From contig OX365944.1 of assembly GCA_947247005.1 (NCBI GenBank), positions 2,864,501-2,928,500 of the forward strand: DNA of 64,000 nucleotides, given 5' to 3'. The DNA comes from Spisula solida. Lineage: Eukaryota > Mollusca > Bivalvia > Venerida > Mactridae. Numbering within the stretch: position 1 is the first letter of the stretch; each line of letters starts with the position of its first letter. The notes beneath the pieces were generated by a model. That model did no database searches. It was not told where the DNA came from and worked only from the letters and a program-made list of their open reading frames with translations. Below, in pieces: positions 34,951 to 48,590 of this stretch. The position numbers and the translations under genes are program-made.

Positions 34951-36254
34951 CTGACATTTTCGGAGAATTCCCAGCTATGTTCTGATCACTTGACGATGTC
35001 CGTACAACGCGTATGACAGCTGTACGAAAATCGTACGTCCAGTTTCTGCAACATGGATTTATATAATTTTATTTCCAAATAAAAACTCCTGCGATCAATG
35101 CGTGTGATGAAAGGTAGCCTTAACCAAATACATACGTATGTTCGCAACATTACAACATTACTCGGTACATAAATTATAGCAAACACATGTTGCCATGAGT
35201 ATTGTGACTCGGATCTGTTTGATCACACTCGTATCTTCTCATTATTGCACCCAGACACTGCCGCCATTGACCGTTTTGTACCTCATACAATATACAGTAA
35301 ACATTCGTTATCAGATATTTCAGGGAACGTAACTACGACACTGCGTACAGAACACTGTTTCACTTTGAAAACGGATGATTGCGGATGACAAAACATGATG
35401 GATAAATATAGAGAGCAATGGCAGACTTCTACGGAACACGGTAAAAAGCAATATATTGTGTAACCAGACATAATTGAAGAGTTTTCTGCATGTATGAGTA
35501 CTGGTGTTATTTCACAGCTTAAAATAGAATTCTAAAATATGAGAGACAACTACTAAATGACAACACACGGATGTGTTGTGCAAAGTTCAATGCATTGTGT
35601 CATTATGTGTACCTACTGTATGATTCCATCTACTACTAGTTGAGTTGGCTACAGAGCATTCAGAGGAGAACATTGAATATTGATGTAATAATTGTGGAAT
35701 ATCCATCCAATCTTGCAGAAATTACCCAGCGATTGAGTATTTTGAGTACATATATAAAAAACGGGGGTAAAATGCTCAAGATAATTAGGAAAACAGAGAC
35801 GATGAAATGTAAGCGAAAGTTACGAAGCTTATCAGCAAAATAAGACGATAATATATGATCAGCAGAACCAATGTGTGTACTTGTATAATGAATTATTTAA
35901 ATGAACAGCTATTCATAGTAACTGTTTTAACACAATCGCCCTTTCATTGAACCATTTACTTAAATATAACATACTATAAGTATAATTAAATTGAATTTGG
36001 GTATTCCAAATAGAGGACTCGTCTTCTGTAATGTTAATTGCAGTAACATTTGTATGTGAATAATGGTGAATCGTGTTATTTAATTCTGGACATTGTGGAA
36101 AGGACATAATGGCATCTTCATATTACAACAAATACAAGTTCACCACACTGTTAAAGATTTAAACTGTGGAATTTCCTTACATGGTGCAGCAGGTTAGGTG
36201 TCAGATATTCGTCGAGCAGTATCCTTTCATTTTATCTTGTTCATTTTAAATTTT

Positions 36255-36375
36255 AGTTGTCATTATGGCTTGTACTCGTAATATGTGATTGTTCTTTTGT
36301 ATTCTTGATTGTCTCTTTCTGTTTCTGCTGAGTGTTGCTTTCCTTGTCCTGACCGATTTTTATATTAGAAGACTA
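36255..36375 (+). pseudogene. Hydrophobic motif relic, X1 (plus)
   Basis: The plus frame reads LFFCILDCLFLFLLSVAFLV followed by LTDFYIRRL, with an upstream in-frame stop. The X2 counterpart (44.28-44.36 kb) reads PFLFLLSVASHVLTNYYIS. Same motif family as the copies at 13.2 and 29.2 kb. Confidence 0.28.
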
Positions 36376-38127
36376 ACAGGAAGATGAACTATAAAATTTG
36401 GAAATTCAAATGGTATCAATATATACTCAAGGACTTTAAAAACGCCTCACCGAATTCAAATTCCAATATCGCTCAAATTATTTATGTTATTGCAACATAC
36501 ATTTACATGTGTATTAAGTGATCTTTCCTACATATAAATCAGTTTAGTGTGTAATAATATGTTGTCTCGTTTTTATTCTGGGAATCTTGCAAGCGCACCC
36601 ACCCTTAGCAAATGTGTGGGAAGTTCAATACCGGCTAAGGGCGCAATTTGTCCTAATATGCGGTATCACAGCTACGATTGTTGAACCCTTCAAACCTGGA
36701 ATTAACATTTCGTTGAGTTCAGAAAAGTGAACATTGGCGAGATGATTTAAATGTGTGCACTAGATTTGAGTTGGTCCTATTATTAAGATGGTACATGTAT
36801 ATATAAACGAATGCATACGAAATAAACAGTGTTTTATAAGTTATATGTGTTTAATGAAGTCCTGGTAAGTTTGTAGTTTTAGGTAGATGACACACTATGA
36901 CCAAACCTGATGACAAAAGCAAATAATATATATAATCTAGTTCACAATATCCAGTAGTGATTCTAGCTTAAAGCAAATTAGTTTATAAACATTATGCTCA
37001 TTTATATAACTATGATATGTTTGCCTCCTTTATCCAATTTCGCTGCATTCTCTGTCTGACGAAATATTGTCTGTTTGGTTTTCTGGTATGACGCAGTCTG
37101 GTCGGATGAGAAAAGGTACTTAGTATTTCAAGAACGAGGCGTTCGGTACCTGTTGGTGGTGCTCTTGTTTTTACAACATATACATCATTTCGACGGTTGT
37201 TGAAACTGTGATGTCACACGCGTAAAAGGAACATTAAGTCTACAATATTTCAGACGTAATGAAATTCCGCACAAGTTCAATGTTTTGACTAACGTCAATT
37301 ATAACGTTAATGTAATTTATACTAGCTTCAATAAGTATCTGGAAGTTGAATGCTTCGACTATTATTTATTCAGTGAGTGATTTTAAGCTGTAAAGTAATA
37401 AAGAAGCATTGGTTTTGAGGGGATTATTGCTTGTATAGTATAGTGTTCCTCATTTTACATACGAAGATAGACTCGAGGTATAGAGATACAGGGATATATG
37501 TAGACAACTAATCGCCTTTTTTGGTTACAGTACGTTTCTATGAATAAAATAGAAGTTTGTCACGACAGGATATTTGCTTTTCCACCAAATCCAGCAAATG
37601 GTATCTACTTGTAAATTGACTAAGTTGGACACGTACTAAGCGTGAGGATAGCCGCATATAGGCATTCTAATATAGTAATATAAACATCCATGTACTACCA
37701 TGTACTACCATGTGTACAGGAAGCGCTATTGTGCACCCACGATAATGAGAAAGGTGGGACAATTTGGGATATTCCACAAAGGTTGATCAATCAGTTGTGC
37801 AGGATTTATCAGTGATGTTTTTAGTGTAAAGCCGACCATTACTGTGTACATAAGTGATTTGTAAAACCAATTTTGCACCAATCGATCTAACCGGTCCACG
37901 TTTGTAAACACCACATTATCCTGGGCGCACTATAGTCCTTTATCCAATTATTGCTTGAATGAAGATTTGGCCTATCACAGGATATTACCATATTTCCTAC
38001 ATAGTACAACAGTTGTGTATATATAACACAACTTAAGCCTCTAGAAGAATCAGAAGTGGGCGGGATATTTCCACGACTAAGTTTGAATGTTTGTGACGAT
38101 AATTAATACATTGTGTATTGTCATATT

Positions 38128-38640
38128 TCACCCTGTAAGATCCGATATTTTCTTGTTGATAATTTGAACCCAAATACGCGCTACATGTAACACGCGAATT
38201 ATAAGTACTATTGTGCAAATGGCAAAGGCCGCTTTCTTCTAAATGATAAAACAGTTCCAGACAACTTTATCAAATAACGAATCATATAAATCCATACAAA
38301 TATATCATTTTCCTCATCAACAAGACGACTTCCGAACGGGATATTTAGGGAATGTTTACGTCGTTACTGATGACATTGACCACTTCAGTTATATTGTGAC
38401 TAAGAATGTTATTTTAATCAATCATTGATAAAATGCTTGATTACACAATAAGTTTTCATTAAGATTTCAATATGTGATATTTTGTTCTTGTTAACGAACA
38501 TAAAACGATAGTAACTACACCAGACATAAACTGACACTTTCCTATCTAGATTATACTACTTTGATCTGGAAAATTATCCTCAAGTGAATAATTTTTGTGA
38601 AAGTAATGAACATGGCATTGGCTACCGGTTTATTGATATA
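38128..38640 (+). repeat. Patch of the A/B/C unit inside X1
   Basis: CACCCTGTAAGATCCGATA through CTACCGGTTTATTGATAT matches 19024-19555 of copy B (and the split equivalent in A), including the CATCAACAAGACGACTTCCGAAC junction where A carries its RT insertion. X2 lacks this patch (its sequence jumps from ~47.27 to 47.29 kb). The A/B/C unit therefore moved into X1, or was lost from X2. Confidence 0.8.
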
Positions 38641-39718
38641 AATAATAAAACCATACATCTTTTAAACCAGCAAATGATCATATTTGATTTGCTTTCAATT
38701 ACAGTGTAATTATTTACCTGAATTTATTATATATAATTGGTCTACATGTGCCCCCAGCAACTAGACTTGTTGTCATCGCATTTGCCGAAACTTTAATATC
38801 TTGCGTACTGATTATTTTTATCACAAAATGTATGTCAATAATATATTCTGTTAGATCACAACGTAGAAGTCTTACAAAAATAAACTTGTTTTAATATTCA
38901 ATGAACTTTCAATTTTCATTTCGCATTTTCAGTTGAAAAATATCTCTGTTCGAAGTATATATTATCTGCATTTTACCAACATATTTTGATGGTCATCTGC
39001 AGGTGACTTTCAAAACTTTGTGACTGTGACTAATCTATCATCCTATATAGGTTTCTGATTATTGTTTGACTTAAAGCGTTTTATATAATTTCCTTTTTGC
39101 AATTAGCAGATTAACATTTTGACTCATAGACATAGCATCGATAGGTTGAACGGTGTAGTCATATCTTACCTGATAGCCATAAACGGAGAGCCAACGTAGA
39201 AGAAGAAGTCAATCCGTCTGTATGCCTTCGTGTGGGATGTTTTGTTTTTTATTATAGTCTAAATGCTGCGTGTCTAGGGGTGTCCATCATATTTCCAGAA
39301 GCTTTGACCAAATTGTATCATTATAAGATCACCAACAAATGTGATCCGTTCATATTCTTTCGATTACGTTTGTGTGAGCTTATTTTCTGTGTCGTGTTTG
39401 GTCTCTATAGTTCTCATCAAGTCAGGCAGCAGTTTTCAAACTTGTAAGAATAAACTAGTTAACGAGAAAAGCCCTTGTACACTAAATAACGGTCTAGTAT
39501 GCCATTCAGAAATGATCCTTGTCATATATGACGATGGTTTACAGTTTTGGTAATACGTCGTAATACAACATTCTAGTCTTGGAAAATGAGATGAGGCATT
39601 CGGAATTATGATTGATTAAAACTTCAGTCACCAGACAAATTCGAACGAGCAGGAAAAAATCGACAAGATCCAATTGGTTTACATATTAAAAATCTATTAA
39701 AAACGACGTGTTGTCTAA

Positions 39719-40922
39719 CTGAAATTATTTATGTTAACGTTAAACTATTTAGTCTATAACCATTTTGAGTCCAGCAGGTATATTGCACGTAATCGTACAA
39801 CTCATTTCAATGAGTACTAAGTATTTTTTGACGGCATCTATGCTAAAATCATTGCCACATTTGATTCTGTCCCTGCAACATTCTGAATTTAGAAGCACAG
39901 TAACACTGAATGTGACATGAAATATGCATACAATTTGCATGTCCAGTCGTCTGTTTTCTATGCCTTGAGGAAAGACAATGTACTAGTGCGTGTTTGTGTA
40001 ACTACCCGTAAAAGTTGCAATTAAAATCGCTCATGACACAAAATCACTAAAATTATAACAGTGTAATAACAGTGTAATATTAATTGAATTTGATAATATA
40101 CACTAATTTGTATACTATGCGTGAATGTCCCCTGTGATCGTTGCAGCGAGTGAGTAGCGCGCGCATGAATTATGAACACAAGTATAACGACTGACAACAT
40201 ACGACATGGGCATTACTTGATGTTCCCAGTTGAATGTAGCTAGACGTGTACAATCAAGTGCACATATTGGTTTCAAGTATTTGATTCTCGGTGGTTCTTC
40301 AATACAGTATGTAGAATTTGTCATATCGCGACGTATTTAACGATCCCGTAGGAACAATGAACGTCTGAGTATTCAGAAATAAGTACTTAACTGCAAATAA
40401 TATGACAACGGCGTCCTAGATATAACCTTTCAGTCAGTATCGTTGTATAATACAACATCGTATAGCTACTAAAATAGTCATGTATACTTGTAAAAAAGTA
40501 AAGTTACATGTGTCGTTATCCTACATTTCTTTGTCAGCTGTTTTTGTCAAAGGTTCTTGTTTGCGTTCAACTCGCGGCCGTAGGTATGTGGTTCGTCAAC
40601 CTATTCCCAGCTATGCTTTATAGAGGGTTGTGTATATTAGTTTCTTCAGACACAATGAAGGTCGCAACCCCGTTAAATATCGCGATCGTCTTTAGATTGA
40701 CTTTACAGTATGTACAGTCAAACGTACAAAAACCATGAGAAAGGTATATGAACAAACATTGTACTGTATTATGTAATTTAAACGATACTTTATCTTTCAA
40801 AATGGTCATTTCTGATACTGGGTACCTTGATAACTTCAATATGAGGCCGTTGACCTCAGGACGTAACCTCACCGTATCAGGATAGGCGAGTCTGCTGTTA
40901 AAGTACAATAATAAAACTAATT
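39719..40922. other. Linker between X1 and X2
   Basis: About 1.2 kb without a counterpart in the other units. The short frames on both strands (e.g. 40508-40738 plus, 40618-40908 minus, which overlap) show no recognisable domain. I see no repeat structure or RNA gene. Confidence 0.5.
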
Positions 40923-43653
40923 CATTTTGAAATAAAAAGTTTGATAAACATCGTATAAAGGTACATACAGTATCAATAATTCAACGTTTCGTTTTGATTC
41001 ACTATAGTAGTTTTCCTGGAATTATCAATCGAAGCTGAATTAAACGTAATCTTCCAAATGTATCAGTTACTGACAATGTGACTGTAGCAAAGGATTCGAA
41101 ACAATATAACCATACCAGCCCTGGATTCTAGAGACAGATATCGCTCTAGTACAGTCCTGGTTTCGTCCATGTGTGCAAGCTAGACAGACATTCTAAAACT
41201 GTTTGAAACGATTGTTATAAGATTACATTTGGTCGAATGTAGAATCTTATAGACTCCGATTATTACTGGAAAATTGTTCATACCACGTCAGCAAAATAAT
41301 ACTGACTCCCAAGCGTGTATACAAATGAAAATCTAGATGTCTTGTACCGGTCTAACGGCGCTAATATTGTAGGAGGCTATATAATCAAATACAGCAATCG
41401 TTACTGGTTCAATGCCAAGTTCGCAAAACATTTCTGATAATATCGTCTATCATATAACTTGACTGGCTGTGAAATAGAGTTTACTTTAATTTACTGAGAT
41501 CGAGAATTATTTTAAGAAAACTATTTCTCAATGTGCTTTAAATACGTAAAGACAATGTTTGTGCATTTCACTATGTTTTGTGCTACTACAAGCCACGAGT
41601 ACGTCCGCTCATATCTTGCCAGATTTTCAAACTTTATGATATGGCCTCGATTGAGTACAAAAATAAATGAAACAATTTTCTATATAATATTTGTTGTACG
41701 CAGAAAAACGGTGCTACAGAGTACACACCTTAAGAAATATCCAATTACTTTGTGGGTCAATAAAACTGGCCATCAAAAGTTTGTGATAATTTTTATTGTA
41801 GTAGGATGATTACTTTTAGCAATTTACTTGTGAACCAAATATTTACTGGAGGTCAGGCGATATATCGTAGTTGATTAAACTTGCAGTAGACATGCATTTA
41901 GAACCGATATTACATAAGGTACATGTAGTGTTGCATTCACTATTTATCGGCATTATATACCGGATAGTTCGATAGCAAGCAAAGGTGGTAGTGTTCCAAT
42001 TAATTTCATGTCATTTGCGGAAACAAACATGCGTCAAATAGATTATAGCTTCATTGATTGGTGCTGATCTTAGCCTATAAATGTGCCTTGTCAGGTCTTT
42101 TAAAGGCATCATTTGGGGGAATCGGCTTGTTTTACTGCCAACACTCGTAAGCTAGTACTACATAACAGTATCTCCGCAAGAGGAATACAAAATTAAGATA
42201 GTGACAAATCGGACAGGGAATGCATTACAAAACAGACGAAAACCATAGTTTTGACATGCCGACATTTTCGGAGATTTCCCATGTAAGTTTTGATCACTTG
42301 ACGTTGTTCGTGCGAGGAGTATGACAGAAGTACGAACATCGTACATCCAGTTTCTGCAACATGACTGTATTTCATTTTGTTTTTCAGATGTAAAAACTCC
42401 TGCGATCAATGCGGGGGATGAAAACTAGACTTAACCCAATGCATACACTTAGAGGCACTTATAACTGTGCACTTACTCAAATCTCACTATCTCAGTATTT
42501 AGTGGGTATATTTTGTTGAAATTTGCAGTAAGCGTAGTTAAAAGATGCGTGATAATAGTTTAGCACATTTCATTTCATAACACACATGATTTAGAAAACG
42601 CTAGCACATTATTAAGCGTTGCGTAAAATTGTGAATTGACGAAATCTGCTCCGGTTTAAAGCGCACATTTTTCCAACAGTTAACAACGTGTCCTTCTGGG
42701 CGTTTAAGTTATGCAATGTTGTCGCATTGACGTCATATTTGAAGGGCAATCTCCGTGACAGTTGGTCCAAGCATAACATGCCGCACGTATCCAGATACGT
42801 TGAAATTGGACCAGCCATTGCAGAGAAATGACGTTGACAAATTTTAACAATGAAAGGATAGACAGTCAGGAAGAATATGGCTCCAAATATCTACAGGGGC
42901 TTTAATGGTTGCATAACACATAATTTAACTTTTGGAACGCCAAAATTAATTATATTCCAACATTAACATTAAGACGCCTGTGTTGATAAACGCGACGTCA
43001 TGGCGTCATTCTAGACACATATTTTATTTTGTGTTTTATTGGGTTAACGGGTAATGCATTTAATGAAAACTACCACGTGTTATTTTATTTCCAGCTGTTT
43101 CACGATTTTTTCGTGCAATTCGTTGAATTGTTGTTTTCACAGTCCAATGGGCAATATTCATTGAACTGTAATATTTAAATATTAGATTACGTTGTGGGTC
43201 GACTAACAACCAATTACACAAATTTCGTTAAAAAATATTGACAAACAAAAAAGTTATAAGGAATTGAAAAGTGCACAGTTATAAGTGCCTCTTAGTGTAT
43301 GCATATTTGCAACTTTGCAAATGTTTGGTACATATCACCGCAACCAATTGTCGCCCTGATTTTATGTACACATAATGCACATAATGTAACCGGGAATAAT
43401 TCATAAGTTCCCTACATGTATGAGTACTGGTGTTATAATTATTACAGCTTAAAATAGAATTCTAAAGTTTGAGTGAAAAGTACTAATTTTAATGCATGTT
43501 GTCATTATGTGAACCTAGTGTAAGATTCAATATACTATAGTTGATAATATGAGTTTCCTTCGGAGCATTTATAGGTGAAAGAACATTGAATATTGTTATA
43601 GTAATTATAAAATGGACTAAGTAGTTTTGAGTACATGTATATAAACTAAGGTA

Positions 43654-43845
43654 AATTGTGTGTACCCTTTCTCACCTGGACAGGCTGCGTCATAACAGTA
43701 AAGCAAAAAATAATGTTAAGTCAGACAAGGAAGGCAGCACTCAACTTAACAAGCCGAGCACAGAAAACATAAAATACATTCAAGGCAATTTGCCGAAACG
43801 AACGAATATTATTGACAGAGAAATTGGAAATTGGAACCAATGTGT
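43654..43845 (+). repeat. Left arm of a near-identical inverted pair
   Basis: TACCCTTTCTCACCTGGACA to GACAGAGAAATTGGAAA is repeated in inverse orientation at 45372-45537. Hand alignment shows only about eight differences over ~165 bp, one of them a single-base indel. The arm contains an open plus frame (43658-43861) with KAKNNVKSDKEGSTQLNKPS. In the other arm the same frame is closed by a TAA and the single-base deletion. Confidence 0.85.
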
Positions 43846-44409
43846 GTACTTGAATAATTAATTATCTAAATATACAATTATTCACAGTTTAAACACATTC
43901 GCCCTTTTATTGAAACATTTACAGAAATATTACATGCCATAAGTATAAATATATTGAATTTGGGTAATCCAAAAAACGGACTCGTCTTCTGCAATGTTAA
44001 TTTTAGTAAAATAGTTGTGTGAATATATAATTATTTGTGAAATAAATCAAATGGTGAACCGTTGTCGATCCGTGTTGTGCTATTATACTTCCGTTGTGAA
44101 AAGAACAACACGTAAAAGTCCACAACGATGTTTAAGATCTTAACAGTGGCATTTCCTTGCATGGGGCAGCATATTTCTGAGTGGAGTGTCATATTCGTCG
44201 AGCGGTATCAGTTCAATTTATCTTGTTCATTTATTGTTTACTTGTCATTTTGGCTTGTACACTGTGTACTTGTAATCTGTGATTGTTTTTTTGTGTTCTT
44301 ACGTGTTCCTTTTTGTTTCTGTTGAGTGTTGCTTCCCATGTCCTGACTAATTATTATATTAGTAGACTAACAGAACGTTGGACTCTTCAGTGTGAAAATT
44401 GTCCATTAA

Positions 44410-44524
44410 AGTAATAGTTAGAACATATAAAGTAAATTTTTAATGATTAGAAAGGGCAGAGCGAGCAAAGCGAAGCTAGTCCTTTTTAGTCATTAAAGTT
44501 TTACTTAATCTGTTCTAGCTTACT
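44410..44524. repeat. Imperfect ~42-bp-stem hairpin with GC-rich loop
   Basis: AGTTAGAACATATAAAGTAA...AATGATTAGAAAGGG (44410-44457) pairs with TCCTTTTTAGTCATTAAAG...TAATCTGTTCTAGCT (44482-44524). The loop is GCAGAGCGAGCAAAGCGAAGCT-like, rich in AGCGA. It lies in X2-specific DNA. Confidence 0.75.
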
Positions 44525-44574
44525 TAGAATATAACATCCAGCATTTTGATTAGCCGATGGAACATGACGTCACG

Positions 44575-44586
44575 TGTGTGAATAGT
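44575..44586. promoter_or_regulatory. Overlapping CRE and E-box (TGACGTCACGTG)
   Basis: A perfect TGACGTCA palindrome overlaps CACGTG. It lies ~50 bp from the 44.4-kb hairpin. No associated transcript is evident. Confidence 0.3.
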
Positions 44587-45371
44587 AACATTTTTAATGC
44601 TTATATTTTCATTTTTCACCGGTTCAGAATGTAGGTTATATTCTAAAGGGTATCAAGATATAGTATTATAGCCTTTTTGACTTCTGTCTTCAAATTGATA
44701 TAGAAACACAGACGGTCACGGAACTAGTCTGTGCGTTGAATCTATTATTCCCTGATAAAATCTCTGTGAATTGGCACATCTATACGGCATAACACAAGTG
44801 CTAGTGATGCAAGAACTTCTGAAGACTTTGATAAATAGCTTCTATCACGCTCGATTCAGACCAGAAATAATCGTGCCTGCCAATATCTAAATGACCAGTT
44901 AGGACCCTAGTTATAACTAGCGTGGTCGGATTTGATTAATAAACCATTAACTCAGTGACACAAGAGTGTAAGGCGGCTGAATATTACATGGTTTCGGTAA
45001 CAGTTGCTATGGTTAAACCCTTGAAAACTTGTATTCTTGTTAAGTCGGCTTTTACATTTCGTTGAGTGCAGAAAGGTGAAAGCTGGCTAGATGAGTTAAA
45101 TGTGTGATGTGAATTTGAGATAGTCCTTATTGTATTATGATACATACATTATATAAACGAATGCATACGGCGATATAAACAGTGTTTTGTAGTTTAGTTA
45201 TGTTTGTTTATAGAAGTCCTGACACGTTTGTATGAATAAGAAGATGACACACTAAGACCCATATTGAGGACCATTCAAATAAGCAAATAAAATAATTTCA
45301 AAACTTAAAGCCTATAAATGAATAAACATAATGCTCGTTTACTCAGCTATAATATGTTTGCCTCCATTGTT

Positions 45372-45537
45372 TCCAATTTTTCTGTCGATAATATTCGATC
45401 GTTTCGGCAAATTGCCTTGAATGTTTTTATGTTTTCTGTGCTCGGCTTGTTAAGTTAAGTGCTGCCTTCCTTGTCTGACTTAACATTATTTTTTGCTTTA
45501 GTGTTATGACGCAGCCTGTCCGGGTGAGAAAGGGTAC
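45372..45537 (-). repeat. Right arm of the near-identical inverted pair
   Basis: Reverse complement of 43654-43845, ~1.6 kb away. The X1 counterparts (35.76 and 37.05 kb) show no comparable arm-to-arm identity, so the similarity arose within X2 by a young insertion or by gene conversion. Confidence 0.85.
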
Positions 45538-46359
45538 TAAGTATCTCAAAACTAGTAGTCTAGCGCACGTAGGCGGTGCTTTGGTTTTTACAACATATAT
45601 ACATCATATATCTATGTCTCAAGCTTGACAAGAACATTAAGTCTACAATAGTTCAAACGTAATGAAATTCCGCACAATTGAAATGTTTTGACTAACGTCA
45701 ATGATAACTTAATGCAATTTATACTAGCTATAATAAGTGTCTGTAAGTTGAATGCATCGAATATTATTTATCCAGACAGTGATTTTAGGCTGTCATATAA
45801 TAAAGTAGCATTGATATATAGTTGATTGAGGAGATACCGCCGAGGATTGATGGTTTAGTATAGTGTTCCTCAATTTACATATGGAAATAGGCTCGAGGTA
45901 TAGAGATTCAGGGATAGACATATCCTTTTGGGTTACAGTATGGGTCTATGAATAAAATAGAATATTATCTCGAGAAGATGTGTGCTTTCCCACCGACTCC
46001 AAACAGTATCGTATCATCTACTCGAATTTAAAAATGGTTAAATGACTGAGTTAGGCACGTACTGCTGCAGCTTGCCTCATTGTCGAAAGCAAAAAACGCT
46101 TTGAAGATTTAAACGATATTGGTAATCGGTAGAGAGCGACGGAATGTTATAAAGATGTTCCAGAGGGCGGGCCACACAAGAGTATCTTCGGGAGATTATC
46201 TAAAGACATCAGGCGACGGTTTCTGTTTGGCAATTACAATTACACTGTAATTACAACTTGTTTAAAAACATTAGCCTATTGCGTTTCCGGTACCCGGCAT
46301 ACTGTAAACATTTGTGATCCTGTCAAATGACCGTGAATGGCGGCACTGCTAGCCGATAT

Positions 46360-46570
46360 GGGTGCCGGCATTGAAAGTTCGGGTACCGTATTTAGGTGCC
46401 GGTATAGGTAGGTTGAGCGCCGTAATTAAGTACCGGTATTGGAAGTTCGGACATAGCATTGAGCTGCCGGTATCGGTTAGTTGATTGTCAAAATTATGTG
46501 CCAGTATTGAAAGGTCGGGGACCGTATTTAGGTACCGGTATTGGAAGGTCGAACGTCGCATTGAGATAAA
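46360..46570. repeat. Minisatellite of ~33-36-bp units
   Basis: About six diverged units with GGTACCGGTATTGGAAGGTCG and ACCGTATTTAG. It lies in an ~870-bp segment of X2 not present in X1. Confidence 0.85.
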
Positions 46571-48590
46571 AAAATGCCGTGTTTAGATGTCTGTATTAGA
46601 AGATCGACTGTTTGTTTGAATGGTGTGTCATCGCCTACATACGATTTGTATTTGTTGTACATGTGTTAGCAGTATAAACATTGCAAGGACAGACGATACG
46701 TCGAATAATCTTATCACTCTCTAATGCGTGCAATAATTGAAAAATAGTCCGCAAAGTATCGCTCCTAAATGAAGGACAATATCTTGACTTTTCGAATTAT
46801 AACAAGCGTTACCCGCCCTAAATACGGTAGTCTGACCATAAAATATGAGAGGCAACGTTAGATACGCGCCAAGTTCGATGAATCAGCCACATTGCTAAAC
46901 GTACCTCTGCTAGTGTATACGGTATAGTTTTACATGACATTGGCATTCCAATATAGTAGTATAAACACCTATTAACTGCATCACCAATAGTAAAGGAAGC
47001 ACTAAAGTGCGCCCACGATAACGAAAAGGCTGGACAATATGATAAGTTCGCAAAGGTGGATCAACCAGTCAGTGATGTTTTGAGTATAAAGCTGATCATT
47101 TCTGTTTACTGTAGTAATTTGTATACCCAATCTAGCACCAGTCGAGCAGACAAGCGGTCCATATTTGTAAACACCACACTATCCTGAGCGCACTATAATC
47201 CTTTATCCATTCATGGCTTACTTATCTTAGGCCAATACCATATATACTACATAGTACAACAGTAGTGTATCTAACACACCTAATTATATCATACTACTTC
47301 TTAACCAGCAAATAATAATATTTGATTTGCTTATAATTACAGTGTAATTATTTACCCGAATTTATTAGTCTACGTGTGCCAACAGCAACTAGAAATGTGA
47401 TGGTAGAGAATGTCAATTAATTCATATTGGTTTACCAAGGAAACCGCTCCTGTACTTTCACAGTACAATTTCTATTACTCTTATTCTGCCTTTGGCACTT
47501 GCTTTCTTAGTTGTCGTGAAATGTACTCTATGCATTATACCCTTAAACTTTAAAATTATTGCCATATGGTCCATCTTTTTTCCGTTATACTGGTTGTCAT
47601 CGCATTTACCGCGGTTGTAATATTTTGCACACTGATTTCATTTTTTTCATCACAAAATGTATGTAAATAATATATTATGTTAGATCACAACGTGGTACCT
47701 AGTCTTACAAAAATAAAACATTTTTTAACATTTTATGAACTTTCAATTTTCATTTCGCATTTTCATTTGAAAAATATCTCTGTTCGAAGTATATATTATC
47801 TGCATTTTACCAACATATTTTAGGGCTCATCTGCAGGTGACATTCAAAAGTTTGTGACTAATCTATCTTCATATATAGGTGTCTGATTATTGTTTGGCTT
47901 ATAGTGTCTTATATGATTTCCGTGTGGGCATTAGCAGATTAATATTTTGACATACAGCATAGCATCGATAGGTTGAACGGTGTAGTCATATCTACATGAT
48001 AACGTAAACGGACAGCCAACGTAGAACAATACGTTAATCCGTCTGGGTCACTTCGTGAGCGATGTTTTGTTGTTTATTATAGTCTGATACGCTGCATGTC
48101 TAGCCGTGTCCTTCAAATTGTCAGAGGATGTTGACTAACTTTTAAAATTATAAGATCAACAGCACATGGGATCCATTCATAGTCGTTCGTTCTCTTTTGC
48201 GCGTGTTTATTCCCCTTGTCTTTTTGGTAAAAAATTGGTGTCCATCATCCTCACAAGTCAGCTGCTGTTCCAGTTTTCAACCATGCAAGAATAAATTAAT
48301 AAACGAGAATATGGCTTTGTACATTTTTTATTCAATATTATAAAAATAGACAACGGTCTAGTAAACAATTCCGAAATGATCCTTGTCATATATTACGGGG
48401 GTGATTACAGTTTTGGTAATACGTCGTAATAAAACATTCTAGTCTTGGCACATGAGATGTGCGTTCGGAAATATGATTGATTAAAACTTTAGTCGCCAGA
48501 CAAATTTGAACGAGCAAGAACAAATCGACAAGTACCAATTTGTTTATATATTAAAAATCTATTAAAAACGACGCCTTGTCTAACTATGTG

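Larger units (their letters stand above)
33689..39718 (+). repeat. Long duplicated unit X, copy X1
   Basis: Aligns in direct orientation with 40923-48590. Matching landmarks (X1/X2) are TTTGAT(T/A)AACATCGTATAAAG 33700/40930, GAAAATTGTTCATACCA 34017/41269, CAAATCGGACAGGGAA 34897/42206, GAATCGGCTTGTTT 34817/42120, TGACGCAGxCTGxxCGG 37090/45507, and ACCAGCAAATxATxATATTTGATTTGCT 38668/47296. The copies differ by several insertions. Apart from the mini-ORF at 34734 no gene is recognised. Confidence 0.85.
40923..48590 (+). repeat. Long duplicated unit X, copy X2
   Basis: Second copy of unit X (see X1 landmarks). It carries extra DNA absent from X1 at ~44.38-45.0 kb (includes the hairpin and a CRE-like site) and ~46.06-46.93 kb (includes a minisatellite). 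Its end at ~48.59 kb (CGACGCCTTGTCTAACTATG) corresponds to 39.71 kb in X1. No intact gene found. Confidence 0.85.
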
